From Hyphomicrobiales bacterium (lineage in GTDB: Bacteria > Pseudomonadota > Alphaproteobacteria > Rhizobiales > Rhizobiaceae), in the NCBI GenBank assembly GCA_900466875.1, contig UBNQ01000014.1, positions 1 through 61,850 of the forward strand: a stretch of 61,850 bases of DNA. Reading direction: 5' to 3'. The notes below the pieces were generated by a model. The model was not told the origin of the DNA. It worked only from the letters and a program-made list of their open reading frames with translations, and ran no database searches. Below, in pieces: positions 52,857-61,752 of the stretch. Position 1 is the first letter of the stretch. Every line of letters starts with the position of its first letter. Made by a program: the position numbers and the translations under genes.

Positions 52857-53258
52857 TTATTTCTCGTGTTGTTTCAGCCATGCCTGCATGTCGGCGATTT
52901 CGGCTTCCTGCGCTTTGATGATGGCTTCCGCCAGCTTGCGCTGCACCGGGTCCTTGCCATGTTCGAGCTCGACCTTCGCCATGTCGATCGCCCCTTGGTG
53001 ATGGGCGATCATGCCGCGGGTGAAATCGACATCCGCATCGCCGGAAAATTCGATCGCCATGCCCTCATGCATCTTTTTATTGGCGGCCTTGAATGCCGTG
53101 GTCGAGGCGCTGTCATCACCCTTGTGATGCTCGGCATGCCCCATCTCGCCGTTCATCTTCATGCTGGATTGGCTGCAGGTCGTCTCGGCGGCTGCAGCAA
53201 ACGAGGTGGCGGAAATGAGGGCGATTGCAGTTGCAGCAAAAAGCGTGGTCTTGGACAT
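52857..53258 (-). CDS. DUF305 periplasmic copper-type protein
   Basis: The 133-aa product has a signal peptide (about 1-24). Met/His-rich patches (SSMKMNGEMGHAEHHKG) come before the four-helix DUF305 domain (KMHEGMAIEFSGDADVDFTR, GMIAHHQGAIDMAKVELEHG). Relatives such as CopM bind copper in the periplasm. The next gene downstream is also His/Met-rich. GGAAGG precedes ATG. Confidence 0.88.
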   Translation of the reverse strand: MSKTTLFAATAIALISATSFAAAAETTCSQSSMKMNGEMGHAEHHKGDDSASTTAFKAANKKMHEGMAIEFSGDADVDFTRGMIAHHQGAIDMAKVELEHGKDPVQRKLAEAIIKAQEAEIADMQAWLKQHEK

Positions 53259-53312
53259 GATATATCCTTCCGTGTCCTGGAATTTCGTTCTTCGGTCAGG
53301 TGTCGAAAACGA

Positions 53313-53696
53313 TCAGGCGCGGGGAGGAGGCGTCAGTGGTGCGGGACCGGCAACGACAAGCGATGGACCTGTTTCCGGCGCGGGATAGCGATGGATGAAA
53401 CGGCCGATATCGGCAAAGTCGATATCCGGCAGGACAACGAGACAGGCCGAGCAGAAAGGCGCGACGCAGATCTTGTTTCCGTGAGCGCAGTTCTGTTCGG
53501 CATCGTCATGGCTGTGGTTTGAACCCGCCTTCGCCGTGTCTTTGGCCTTTTGCGAGTGGTCGTGCATCGTCATGCCGGAACCGGATGCCTCGGCTTGGCC
53601 CGACATGTCATGCGGCATGGAAGGCATCGCCATGACCGGCATTGCCCCGTACAGGAGCCATGCGGCAAACATCATGATGGCGGCGAGCTGTTTCAT
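53313..53696 (-). CDS. His/Met/Cys-rich exported protein, probably copper-related
   Basis: The 127-aa product has a signal or anchor (LAAIMMFAAWLLYGAMPVMA). A metal-ligand-rich segment follows (MPSMPHDMSG, GMTMHDHSQK, SNHSHDDAEQ) and then CAHGNKICVAPFCSACLV. This is the general look of DUF2946-type proteins near copper genes. It sits 54 bp upstream of the DUF305 gene on the same strand. ATG 53696 is taken; the frame extends to 53813 without signal-like sequence. The function is inferred from composition only. Confidence 0.68.
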   Translation of the reverse strand: MKQLAAIMMFAAWLLYGAMPVMAMPSMPHDMSGQAEASGSGMTMHDHSQKAKDTAKAGSNHSHDDAEQNCAHGNKICVAPFCSACLVVLPDIDFADIGRFIHRYPAPETGPSLVVAGPAPLTPPPRA

Positions 53697-53858
53697 TGCA
53701 ACGATTCTAAGCTTCGGGCATCGGAAATCAAGCGCAGCCGGCATCACGTCGCGCTGATCGAGAAACGATTGTCGAGGATTGTGAGGCCGTTTTACGGCGG
53801 CGATCTGCGACAAAACGCAAGCGCAAAGGTTCCGTTTGCAGAGCGCTGTGGCTGGCGA

Positions 53859-54611
53859 TCAGACCGCAATCACCCGATGCACGGCCTGCCGGTCCCGCCC
53901 AAGTTCTCCGGACGGCGCCACCGGCCAGTCCCATTCGCGTTTTGCCAAAGGCACCGGCACGCCGCAGAGCAGGTCGTCGTTCTCGATCACCTTGCCTTGC
54001 AGGTCGGTCACCTCGTAACGGACATCCGTCAGCAGGGCCGTCTTGCAGGGCAGGGCGGAAAGGCCGTTGAGATGCGCCCGGACGAGCTGCGAAAGAATGA
54101 CATCAGGCTGCGCATGGTCGGATCGGTCCAGCACCCGTCGGCAGCCCACGCCGATCTGCGAGACGATATTGGCCGAGACGACGAGATCGAGATAGGGCAC
54201 CTGCCGCAGGAACGAAAGCGGCTCCGGCAGCTCGCCGGAAAGCGCCTCCGAAAGGCCGGACAAGTCCCGCGAGATCAGCCTGACATTGTCAAAACGCTTG
54301 AGCTTCAGCCATGTCCTGACACTGGCAAGATGCACGAGATCGACCAGCACGACCGTATCGAAGGCCTTTGACAACTCGCCGATCGGCACATCGCGCAGCA
54401 GGCCCGAGCCGAGAACTACGGCGGTTCGCCTCTGCTTCATCGGTTCGATGGTCTCGCGGATGAAGGCATGGCAGTTCTGCTCATGCGCCGCCCAGGCCTT
54501 TTTGCACCGTCCCGCACGGCCCCAGAGGCCGAGGGAAGAGCGGATGAAGGGACGGAATTCGTTCGGCGTGACCAGAGCGGTCGCGGTATATTGGATGGCT
54601 TCGAGGATCAT
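53859..54611 (-). CDS. Conserved hypothetical protein, 250 aa
   Basis: No family is recognised with certainty. It contains RRTAVVLGSGLLRDVPIGEL, FDTVVLVDLVHLAS and VPYLDLVVSANIVSQIGVGC, which resemble the nucleotide/SAM-binding strands of a degenerate Rossmann methyltransferase. It starts 3 bp after the relE stop on the same strand, so it may be co-transcribed with relBE. Confidence 0.7.
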   Translation of the reverse strand: MILEAIQYTATALVTPNEFRPFIRSSLGLWGRAGRCKKAWAAHEQNCHAFIRETIEPMKQRRTAVVLGSGLLRDVPIGELSKAFDTVVLVDLVHLASVRTWLKLKRFDNVRLISRDLSGLSEALSGELPEPLSFLRQVPYLDLVVSANIVSQIGVGCRRVLDRSDHAQPDVILSQLVRAHLNGLSALPCKTALLTDVRYEVTDLQGKVIENDDLLCGVPVPLAKREWDWPVAPSGELGRDRQAVHRVIAV

Positions 54612-54614
54612 GAC

Positions 54615-54884
54615 TTAGCGATAGATTTCCCTGCGATGGCCGACTTCGACCACGAGGACAACAAGCTTTTTGTCCTGTATGTCGCAGATGATGCGATAGT
54701 CGCCGACCTTGTAGCGCCAGAGATGGTTGAATTGCTGACCTTCGAGGGTGCGGCCAAGCGTACGGGGATCGGCAAGGGGTGCGACACGCGTACCCAAGTA
54801 GGAAATGATGCGCTCGGCATTCTGCTTTCCCATTTTGCGCAGCTGCTTGCGAGCCTTGTCGTCGATTTCAATCGCCCAAGCCAA
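54615..54884 (-). CDS. relE: RelE-family toxin
   Basis: The 89-aa product matches the RelE core: WAIEIDDKARKQLRKMGKQN, TLGRTLEGQQFNHLWRYKVG, then DYRIICDIQDKKLVVLVVEV and GHRREIYR at the end. It is a ribosome-dependent mRNA endonuclease. The gene overlaps the antitoxin gene by 17 bp. Confidence 0.92.
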   Translation of the reverse strand: MAWAIEIDDKARKQLRKMGKQNAERIISYLGTRVAPLADPRTLGRTLEGQQFNHLWRYKVGDYRIICDIQDKKLVVLVVEVGHRREIYR

Positions 54885-55101
54885 GCTCGTGCTTCACTTC
54901 TTCAAGCGTATAGGTCCGGCTTTCGCCACGTCGCTGTGCGGCCATAGTTTCTTCTGCACGCTTCAGAAAATAGGCGTCTTCCAGCTTCGCCTCCAATAGG
55001 TCGATCATGTAGGCATTGGGGTCTGTACCAGCTTCCTCGGCAAATCGCAGGATAAGGCGGTGCATCTCATCCGGCATTTCGATGGTGACACGCTTGTTCA
55101 T
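54868..55101 (-). CDS. relB: RelB/DUF6290-type antitoxin
   Basis: The 77-aa product has an N-terminal ribbon-helix-helix (KRVTIEMPDEMHRLILRFAE, GTDPNAYMIDLLEAKLEDAY) and a C-terminal toxin-binding part (RTYTLEEVKHELGLGD). It is first in the relBE operon, 148 bp from the divergent hisS start. Confidence 0.88.
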   Translation of the reverse strand: MNKRVTIEMPDEMHRLILRFAEEAGTDPNAYMIDLLEAKLEDAYFLKRAEETMAAQRRGESRTYTLEEVKHELGLGD

Positions 55102-55249
55102 GGTGATTAATCCTTCAGGGCTGGCTCAGATATACCATCCGGCTTGACACTTCGCCAGCGGCCGCCCTTGCCGCGTGAGGCCTCATCCTCTAAGAAACCG
55201 CTCGTATTTTCGGCCTTTCCCGAAGGCCACAAAGCAATGGATATCGATC

Positions 55250-56866
55250 ATGAACGACAAGAGCAAAAAGCCGCAGAAACTCAGAGCCCGCCTGCCGCGC
55301 GGGTTTGTCGACCGTTCGGCTGCCGATATCCATGCCACCAACGAGATGACCGCGAAAATCCGCGAGGTCTACGAGCGCTACGGTTTCGATCCGGTGGAAA
55401 CGCCGCTGTTCGAATATACCGATGCGCTGGGAAAATTCCTGCCGGACTCGGATCGCCCCAACGAAGGCGTGTTTTCGCTGCAGGACGATGACGACCAGTG
55501 GATGTCGCTGCGTTACGACCTGACCGCGCCGCTGGCCCGCCATGTCGCCGAAAACTTCAACGAGATCCAGCTGCCGTTCCGCACCTATCGCGCCGGTTAC
55601 GTGTTCCGCAACGAAAAGCCGGGCCCGGGCCGTTTCCGCCAGTTCATGCAGTTCGATGCCGACACCGTCGGCGCACCGGGCGTCCAGGCCGATGCCGAAA
55701 TGTGCATGATGATGGCCGACACGATGGAAGCGCTCGGCATCAAGCGCGGCGACTACGTGATCCGGGTGAACAACCGCAAGGTTCTGGATGGCGTGATGGA
55801 AGCTATCGGGCTTGGCGGTGAAGACAAGGCCGGCCAGCGCCTGAACGTGCTGCGTGCCATCGACAAGCTCGACAAGTTCGGAACCGATGGAGTTCGCCTG
55901 CTTCTAGGCGAAGGTCGCAAGGATGAGAGTGGCGACTTCACTAAAGGCGCAGGGCTAAATGCCGAGCAAGTGTCAAAAGTCATGTTAAACTTGCTCGGGG
56001 CAACTTCTGCGGTTCCTTCCGACGATATCCTGCCAGGCAACGTTGATGATGCTCAACCGTATTTCAACAATCCTGAAGATACTGAGCCATCCTCGTACGC
56101 GCATAACATTACAGATGCCGAGGCATTGTTGGCGCTCGCCGAAACCGACATCGGTCGCCAAGGTGCTGAAGAACTTCTTACTATGGCAAACATATTCACC
56201 GCGTGTGGATATGAAAGTGGTCGAATCATGATCGATCCGTCCTGCGTACGTGGTTTGGAGTATTACACTGGTCCGGTTTTCGAAGCGGAGCTAAAATTTG
56301 CGGTCACCAACGAAAAGGGCGAAAAGGTCGTTTTCGGCTCGGTCGGCGGCGGTGGGCGTTATGATGGTCTCGTGTCCCGCTTCATGGGGCAGCCGGTTCC
56401 GGCCACGGGTTTTTCCATCGGCGTATCACGTCTGATGACGGCGCTGAAGAACCTCGGCAAGCTGGGGCAGGACGATGTGATCGCCCCGGTTCTCGTCACC
56501 GTCATGGATGGCGATGTCGAGAGCATGGGTCGTTACCAGCGGTTCACGCAAGCACTGCGGGCCGAGGGCATCCGCGCCGAAATGTACCAGGGCAACTGGA
56601 AGAAATTCGGCAACCAGCTGAAATATGCCGACCGCCGCGGTTGCCCAATCGCCATCATCCAGGGCGGCGACGAGCGTGCGGAAGGCGTGGTGCAGTTGAA
56701 GGACCTGATCGAGGGCAAGCGCCTGTCGGGCGAGATCGAGGACAACGCCTCCTGGCGCGAAGCCCGCGTGGCGCAGGAGACGGTTGCGGAAGCCGATCTG
56801 GTCGCCAAGGTGAAGGAAATTCTGGCCGCCCAGGCGGAAGATCGCAGGCGTGCGAAAGATGTTTGA
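55250..56866 (+). CDS. hisS: Histidine-tRNA ligase with an unusual central segment
   Basis: The 538-aa class II enzyme charges tRNA-His. Catalytic marks are [51 protein letters not shown] and [18 protein letters not shown]; the C-terminal anticodon domain follows. ATG 55250 ([12 protein letters not shown]) is chosen over the frame back to 55175. Residues about 222-345 (55910-56290) use A/T-ending codons (TTA, TCA, CAA, AAA) that are rare in the rest of the gene. They include an insertion-like stretch ([20 protein letters not shown]). It belongs to the alphaproteobacterial HisRS type. Confidence 0.95.
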   Translation: MNDKSKKPQKLRARLPRGFVDRSAADIHATNEMTAKIREVYERYGFDPVETPLFEYTDALGKFLPDSDRPNEGVFSLQDDDDQWMSLRYDLTAPLARHVAENFNEIQLPFRTYRAGYVFRNEKPGPGRFRQFMQFDADTVGAPGVQADAEMCMMMADTMEALGIKRGDYVIRVNNRKVLDGVMEAIGLGGEDKAGQRLNVLRAIDKLDKFGTDGVRLLLGEGRKDESGDFTKGAGLNAEQVSKVMLNLLGATSAVPSDDILPGNVDDAQPYFNNPEDTEPSSYAHNITDAEALLALAETDIGRQGAEELLTMANIFTACGYESGRIMIDPSCVRGLEYYTGPVFEAELKFAVTNEKGEKVVFGSVGGGGRYDGLVSRFMGQPVPATGFSIGVSRLMTALKNLGKLGQDDVIAPVLVTVMDGDVESMGRYQRFTQALRAEGIRAEMYQGNWKKFGNQLKYADRRGCPIAIIQGGDERAEGVVQLKDLIEGKRLSGEIEDNASWREARVAQETVAEADLVAKVKEILAAQAEDRRRAKDV

Positions 56867-56915
56867 TCCTATGGTTTCGTCGTGCCCACCCTACTTCTCG
56901 CTGGCCTCGGCGCCG

Positions 56916-57053
56916 CCCCTCACCCTAGCCCTCTCCCCGCTTGCGGGGAGAGGGGACGTGCCCTGCTCGGCCTTGATGGCTGGGCCGGAGGGAGCGGCAT
57001 ATCCCTTCTCCCCGTCGTTACGGGGAGAAGGTGGCGGCAGCCGGATGAGGGGC
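56916..57053 (+). repeat. Palindromic repeat family B, second copy
   Basis: It has the same frame and hairpins as 47777-47913 (CCCCTCACCCTAGCCCTC to GGATGAGGGG), and the inner spacer differs. It fills the hisS-hisZ gap. Confidence 0.9.
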
Positions 57054-57079
57054 TACGCCAAATCCGCTGAGGTGCGTCC

Positions 57080-58189
57080 ATGCCTCTGATCAACATGCCC
57101 GAATTTTCCGCCCGCCTGCTCGACGAGTTTGCAGCCCGTGGCACGGCAAGGATCGATACGCCGGTGATCCAGCCGGCAGCGCCGTTTCTCGATATGGCCG
57201 GCGAAGACCTGCGCCGCCGTATCTTCCTCACCGAAAGCGAGACGGGCGAGAGCCTGTGCCTGCGGCCCGAATTCACCATTCCGGTGTGCCTGCGCCACAT
57301 TTCCAACGCCACCGGCACGCCGCGGCGTTACTGTTATCTCGGCGAGGTGTTTCGCCAGCGCCGCGAGGGCGACAACGAATTTTATCAGGCCGGCATCGAG
57401 GATCTAGGCGAGACCGCCACGGCCAATGCCGATGCGCGTGCCGTCAACGATGCGATGCAGATCCTGGAAAACCTCATTCCCGGCCGCCGCCTCAGCGTCA
57501 CCCTGGGCGACCAGGCCGTGTTCGAGGCTGTTGTCCGTGCGCTCGGCCTGCCTGGCGGCTGGCAGAAGCGGCTGATCCAGTCTTTTGGCAACAATGCCCA
57601 TCTGCGCCAGCTGCTGATGACGCTCGCGAGCCCGCAAGTGCCGTCCGGCCTGTCGCCCGAACTGGCGCAATTGCTGACGCAGGACGATGCGGCGCTGATC
57701 GCCCATATCGACCGGACGATGCAGGAGACCGGCTATTCCACCAATGCCAGCCGTTCGCCACGCGAGATCGCTGCCCGGTTGAAGGAAAAGCAGTCGCTGG
57801 CGGAAACGAGGCTCGACGGCTCGGCGCTCCTTCTGTTGAGCGAATTCCTGTCGCTGGAAATGCCGCTGTCGGAGGCTCCCGCAGCGCTTGCCGGCTTTGC
57901 CGATGCGGCGGGGCTTGCCATGGGGGCGGCGTTGGTGACGTTCCAGGCGCGGGCCGAAGCGCTTGCCGATCTCGGCGTCGATCTGACCAAGGTCACCTAT
58001 CGCGCCGCCTTCGGGCGTCCGCTCGATTATTACACCGGGCTGGTTTTCGAGGTCAGCCGTGACAATGCGGTTCTGGCCGGCGGTGGCCGTTTCGACCGGC
58101 TGCTGACGCTGCTGGGTGCGCAGGAAGATATTCCGGCCGTGGGCTTCTCGCTCTGGCTCGACCGGATCGAACAGGCGAGGGCGCGCTGA
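57080..58189 (+). CDS. hisZ: ATP phosphoribosyltransferase regulatory subunit
   Basis: The 369-aa HisRS-like paralogue lacks tRNA charging activity and activates the short HisG. It keeps class II folds: [36 protein letters not shown] and [13 protein letters not shown] with [19 protein letters not shown] precedes ATG. Its last base is the first base of the hisG start (TGATG), so the two are coupled. It is separated from hisS by a family B repeat. Confidence 0.95.
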   Translation: MPLINMPEFSARLLDEFAARGTARIDTPVIQPAAPFLDMAGEDLRRRIFLTESETGESLCLRPEFTIPVCLRHISNATGTPRRYCYLGEVFRQRREGDNEFYQAGIEDLGETATANADARAVNDAMQILENLIPGRRLSVTLGDQAVFEAVVRALGLPGGWQKRLIQSFGNNAHLRQLLMTLASPQVPSGLSPELAQLLTQDDAALIAHIDRTMQETGYSTNASRSPREIAARLKEKQSLAETRLDGSALLLLSEFLSLEMPLSEAPAALAGFADAAGLAMGAALVTFQARAEALADLGVDLTKVTYRAAFGRPLDYYTGLVFEVSRDNAVLAGGGRFDRLLTLLGAQEDIPAVGFSLWLDRIEQARAR

Positions 58190-58887
58190 TGTCCACCATT
58201 ACCATCGCTCTTCCCTCCAAGGGCCGGATGAAGGAAGACGCGTCCGCGATCTTCGAACGCGCCGGCCTTCCGATCGTCGCCGTCGGCAACGAACGCTCCT
58301 ATCGCGGCCGGGTCGACGGGCGTGACGATATCGAGATTGCCTTCCTGTCGGCCTCCGAGATCGCCCGCGAGATCGGCGCCGGCACGGTCGATTTCGGTGT
58401 GACGGGCGAAGACCTGATCCGCGAAGGCCTGGCCGATGCCGACCGCAAGGCCGAGATCGCCGCCCGCCTCGGCTTCGGCCATGCCGATGTCGTCGTCGCC
58501 GTGCCGGAAATCTGGCTGGATGTCGACACGATGGCCGATCTCGGCGACGTCGCCGCCGATTTCCGCTCGCGCCACGGCCGCCGCCTGCAGATCGCCACCA
58601 AATATTGGCGGCTGACGCAGCAGCACTTTTCGGGAAGCCACGGCATCCAGCTGTACCGCATCGTCGAAAGCCTCGGAGCGACCGAAGGCGCTCCGGCAGC
58701 GGGTCAGGCGGATATCATCGTCGACATCACCTCGACCGGCTCGACGCTGAAGGCCAATCACCTCAAAATCCTGTCGGATGGCGTGATCCTGAAATCGGAA
58801 GCCTGCCTCGTTCGCGCCCGCAAGGCCGAACACGAGGGAGATGACCGTATCGCCGCGATCGTCGAGGCGGTCCGCAAGGCCGTGTGA
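58189..58887 (+). CDS. hisG: ATP phosphoribosyltransferase, short form
   Basis: The 232-aa enzyme joins ATP and PRPP, the first step of histidine synthesis. Marks: [48 protein letters not shown] and [20 protein letters not shown]. It lacks the C-terminal regulatory domain of the long form and therefore needs HisZ, encoded directly upstream. Confidence 0.96.
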   Translation: MSTITIALPSKGRMKEDASAIFERAGLPIVAVGNERSYRGRVDGRDDIEIAFLSASEIAREIGAGTVDFGVTGEDLIREGLADADRKAEIAARLGFGHADVVVAVPEIWLDVDTMADLGDVAADFRSRHGRRLQIATKYWRLTQQHFSGSHGIQLYRIVESLGATEGAPAAGQADIIVDITSTGSTLKANHLKILSDGVILKSEACLVRARKAEHEGDDRIAAIVEAVRKAV

Positions 58888-58892
58888 TTAAA

Positions 58893-59501
58893 ATGTCGGG
58901 CGCAGACGCCAATATCATCGGTCTTTACGAACGGCATGCGCTGGCCTTCGACAAGGTGCGCGGGCGCAACCTGTTCGAGCGGCCGTGGCTCGATCATTTC
59001 ACCGGGCTGATGCCCAAACCCGGCCATGTGCTGGATCTCGGCTGCGGCGCCGCCGAGCCGATGGCGGCGCATCTGGTCGGCAGAGGGTTTCACGTCACCG
59101 GTGTCGATACATCGAAGACGTTGATCGGGCTGGCCCGCGAGCGGTTTCCGGGCATGGCCTGGTATGAAGCCGACATGCGGCAATTCTACATCCCGACCAA
59201 GTTTTCCGGCATTCTCGCCTGGCACAGCTTCTTTCATCTGAATGCCGAGGACCAGCGGGCGGTGTTTCCCCGCTTCGGCGCAATGGCAGGGCCGGGTGCG
59301 GTGCTGATGTTCACGTCCGGCCATTTCGAAGGCGAGGCGATGGGCGAGTTCGGCGGCGAGCCACTTTATCACGCCAGCCTGTCCAAGGCCGAATATGAAG
59401 AACTTCTGGCCAGGAACGGCTTTCAGGTCGTGGCCCAGATTTCCCAGGACCCGGCCTGCGGCGGCGCGACCGTGTGGTTGGCAAAGAACATACGCCGCTG
59501 A
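58893..59501 (+). CDS. Class I SAM-dependent methyltransferase
   Basis: The 202-aa product has motif I (HVLDLGCGAAEPMAAHLVGR), motif II (VTGVDTSKTLIGLARERFPG) and a later strand (FSGILAWHSFFHLN). The substrate is unknown. ATG 58893 lies 5 bp after the hisG stop; a GTG at 58884 inside hisG is the alternative. The tight spacing implies co-transcription with hisZG, but no role in histidine synthesis is known for such a protein. Confidence 0.9.
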   Translation: MSGADANIIGLYERHALAFDKVRGRNLFERPWLDHFTGLMPKPGHVLDLGCGAAEPMAAHLVGRGFHVTGVDTSKTLIGLARERFPGMAWYEADMRQFYIPTKFSGILAWHSFFHLNAEDQRAVFPRFGAMAGPGAVLMFTSGHFEGEAMGEFGGEPLYHASLSKAEYEELLARNGFQVVAQISQDPACGGATVWLAKNIRR

Positions 59502-59521
59502 TTTATCCCGTATTTCTGCAA

Positions 59522-59552
59522 TAAAAAACCCGCCGGATGTTGGTCCGGCGGG
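59522..59552 (-). terminator. Rho-independent terminator of the DoxX gene
   Basis: CCCGCCGG / CCGGCGGG with an 8-nt loop; on the minus strand it is followed by six T. It lies between convergent genes. Confidence 0.88.
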
Positions 59553-59579
59553 AGTGTCTTGGCAGGGATTTGATAAGTG

Positions 59580-60026
59580 TTAGGCGGCAATTGCGACAGA
59601 ACCGCGGCGGGCGTCGATCGAATATGCGCCAGGGCCAAAGGTTGCGAGCAGGATATAGGCGCCGGCAAGCGTGACATTCTTCATCAGCATGATGCCGTTC
59701 AGCGCATTGATCCAGCCGAGAGCCGGGTCAGGCCAGCCGGGAACCGCAACGGTGCCGGAATGGAAAACGGCGCCGGTGAAAATGCAGAACAGCGCGAGCG
59801 CCCAGCCGACGATTTTCGTCTGGAAACCGACGAGAACGGCAAGTCCCGTGACGAATTCGAACAGGCCGGCAAGATAGGCAAGCGCCGTTGCAGCCGGAAG
59901 GCCGGCGCCGGTGATCATGCCGGCGGTGCCGACCGGATCGGTCAGCTTGCCGAAACCGGCATAGATGAACATGAAGGAGAGGAGGATGCGGGCGATCAGA
60001 ATAATGGTGTTTTGTGAGCTGGACAT
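59580..60026 (-). CDS. DoxX-family membrane protein
   Basis: The 148-aa product has four hydrophobic helices (about 7-25, 44-64, 71-91, 113-131). The DoxX pattern is RILLSFMFIYAGFGKLTDPV, then AGLFEFVTGLAVLVGFQTKI and LNGIMLMKNVTLAGAYILLA. Relatives take part in redox or membrane stress responses. GGAGA precedes ATG. A short inverted repeat lies 113 bp upstream. Confidence 0.92.
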   Translation of the reverse strand: MSSSQNTIILIARILLSFMFIYAGFGKLTDPVGTAGMITGAGLPAATALAYLAGLFEFVTGLAVLVGFQTKIVGWALALFCIFTGAVFHSGTVAVPGWPDPALGWINALNGIMLMKNVTLAGAYILLATFGPGAYSIDARRGSVAIAA

Positions 60027-60671
60027 GGAAATCTCCGGAAATGGGCTGTGCTCCGGTGTCTCGGGCCAGCCATGAATTCTCTGGAGCGCTATGTGCCATT
60101 TTCAACGACGTCCCGAAAGATGAACGAATGGAGACAAATCGTTCCCTAAAAGTGAACGATGAATGCGCGACAAGGCGCAGTTCGGCGTAAAGGGGAGAGA
60201 CCGCGCAATTGCGGGACATGGGTTTTGGGGTAGTGCGGCGTTGCAATTGCGCGGCCTTGGCATATCGGTCGATGTCCTGCCTTGTTCCTTTCGTTCATCC
60301 TCCTTTTCATCTGGACGACAGGCTGACGGACATGCCTTCGCGTGTCGCAGGGCAAGTTGCGACAGGCTTCTATGCCAGCTTGCGCCTGCCCGCGAACGTC
60401 TCGCGAAACACTCCGGCGGCGAAAGCAGGACGATTATGTGACCGGCGCCCGAGGCGGGGACGATTGATCGCGATTTTTCAGCCATCCCATTGAATTGCAA
60501 GGCTCCGGTGGAACTGGCGTCCCCGCGAGATCACGGCTCTATTGCGAAAATGTGAGCCGATTCGTTTCACATCGTTGTCGTTTGTGAATGAAACCTTCAG
60601 GCCCCGTTCACCGTTATCCCGCCATCGTCGCCTCGCTCTTGAAGCGAGATGAGCGTCAAAAGGAGTAAGGC
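60027..60671. other. 645-bp gap with no supportable gene
   Basis: Open frames here have no ribosome-binding sites and no protein-like composition. It contains the DoxX control region (inverted repeat at 60139-60159) and, at its right end, the ribosome-binding site of the next gene. Nothing else is seen. Confidence 0.5.
60139..60159. promoter_or_regulatory. Inverted repeat upstream of the DoxX gene
   Basis: TCGTTC (60139-60144) and GAACGA (60154-60159), exact complements with a 9-nt centre. A further GAACGA half-site lies at 60123-60128. Confidence 0.45.
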
Positions 60672-60992
60672 ATGAAGAAGATCATCATCGGCGCACTGGC
60701 GCTTATCATGGCGGCAACCGTTCCGACCCTGTCGCAGGCACAGACCGCTCGCAGCGAAGCCCGCGAGTATCGCCAGGATTCCCGCATCTATCGCGGCGCG
60801 GTTCGCGGTGAACTGACACGTAAGGAAATGCGCCAGATCCAGCGTCAGCAGCACCGCGTCGACCGTGCCCAGTCGCGTGCGGCCCGCGATGGCTACGTGA
60901 CCCGCCGTGAGCGCCAGAAGATCGAGCGCATGCAGGATCGCGCATCGCGCAACATCTATCGCAAGACCCATAACGGCCGTTACGTCTACTGA
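60672..60992 (+). CDS. Small secreted basic protein, 106 aa
   Basis: The product has a signal peptide (about 1-23, IIIGALALIMAATVPTLSQA). A mature part very rich in Arg and Gln follows (EAREYRQDSRIYRGAVRGEL, RQIQRQQHRVDRAQSRAARD) with a regular helical charge pattern. It recalls small periplasmic helical proteins of rhizobia, but no family is named. GGAG precedes ATG and a terminator follows. Confidence 0.85.
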   Translation: MKKIIIGALALIMAATVPTLSQAQTARSEAREYRQDSRIYRGAVRGELTRKEMRQIQRQQHRVDRAQSRAARDGYVTRRERQKIERMQDRASRNIYRKTHNGRYVY

Positions 60993-61024
60993 CGGCAGGG
61001 TCGTGATCTTTCGAGATACCGGAT

Positions 61025-61047
61025 AGGGCGGCTCTGGCCGCCCTTTT
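61025..61047 (+). terminator. Rho-independent terminator of the small secreted protein gene
   Basis: GGGCGGC (61026-61032), TCTG loop, GCCGCCC (61037-61043), TTTT. Confidence 0.85.
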
Positions 61048-61145
61048 CCGTTCCGGCATGGTCGATATTGCAGCTTGATAAACACGGTGCCCTGATCCAT
61101 CCTCCCGATCCGTCGTCGTGGCGGCGTGCCTGTGGGAGGGATGCC

Positions 61146-61751
61146 ATGAGCTTCGAATATCTGCTGACAGCCTTTGTCATCTGCCTCTCGCCGGGCATCG
61201 GTGTGGTTTACACCCTGTCCTCGACGCTTGGCGGCGGTATGCGTGCCGGCTTCTGGGCGTCTGTGGGCTGCACCATCGCAACGATCATCCATCTGGCGAT
61301 CGCGATGGCTGGGCTGGCCGCAATCCTCCATACGAGCGCCGTCCTTTTCCAGACCATCAAGTTCGCCGGTGTCGCCTATCTGCTATGGATGGCCTGGGCG
61401 GTGCTGAAGGATCGCGGCGGATTGTCGGTGCGACCCGCAGAACCCAGATCGCCGATGCTGCTGGTCCGCAGCGGCATCCTGCTCAACATCTTGAATCCCA
61501 AGCTGCCGCTGTTCTTCGTTGCCTTCATCCCGCAATTCGTGCCGGCCGGAAGCCCGGTTGGCCTTCTGGTCGAACTCGGGCTCGGCTTTACCGCGATGAC
61601 CTTCGTCACCTTCATGGCCTATGCCGGAGTGGCCACCACCGGGCGCCAGTATCTGCTGCAGAGCGAAACCGCAATGAACTGGATACGCCGCGCCTTCGCC
61701 GCATCCTTTGCTGCTCTTGGCCTGAAGCTGGCAACCGAGGGAACGCGGTAG
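61146..61751 (+). CDS. LysE/RhtB-family amino-acid exporter
   Basis: The 201-aa product has six hydrophobic helices. LysE marks: FVICLSPGIGVVYTLSSTLG at the N-terminus, FAGVAYLLWMAWAVLKDRGG, and LLNILNPKLPLFFVAFIPQF. GGGAGGG lies before ATG. The exported amino acid is unknown. Its stop is 1 bp from the stop of the convergent receptor gene. Confidence 0.94.
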   Translation: MSFEYLLTAFVICLSPGIGVVYTLSSTLGGGMRAGFWASVGCTIATIIHLAIAMAGLAAILHTSAVLFQTIKFAGVAYLLWMAWAVLKDRGGLSVRPAEPRSPMLLVRSGILLNILNPKLPLFFVAFIPQFVPAGSPVGLLVELGLGFTAMTFVTFMAYAGVATTGRQYLLQSETAMNWIRRAFAASFAALGLKLATEGTR

Positions 61752-61752
61752 C

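Noticed and set aside
55910..56290. Frameshift or assembly error in hisS
   Set aside because: The frame is continuous and the conserved motifs on both sides and within the block are intact; replacement by recombination explains it better.
47777..57053. Short repeats taken as a possible CRISPR array
   Set aside because: The copies are single, palindromic and widely spaced, with no regular spacers and no cas genes.
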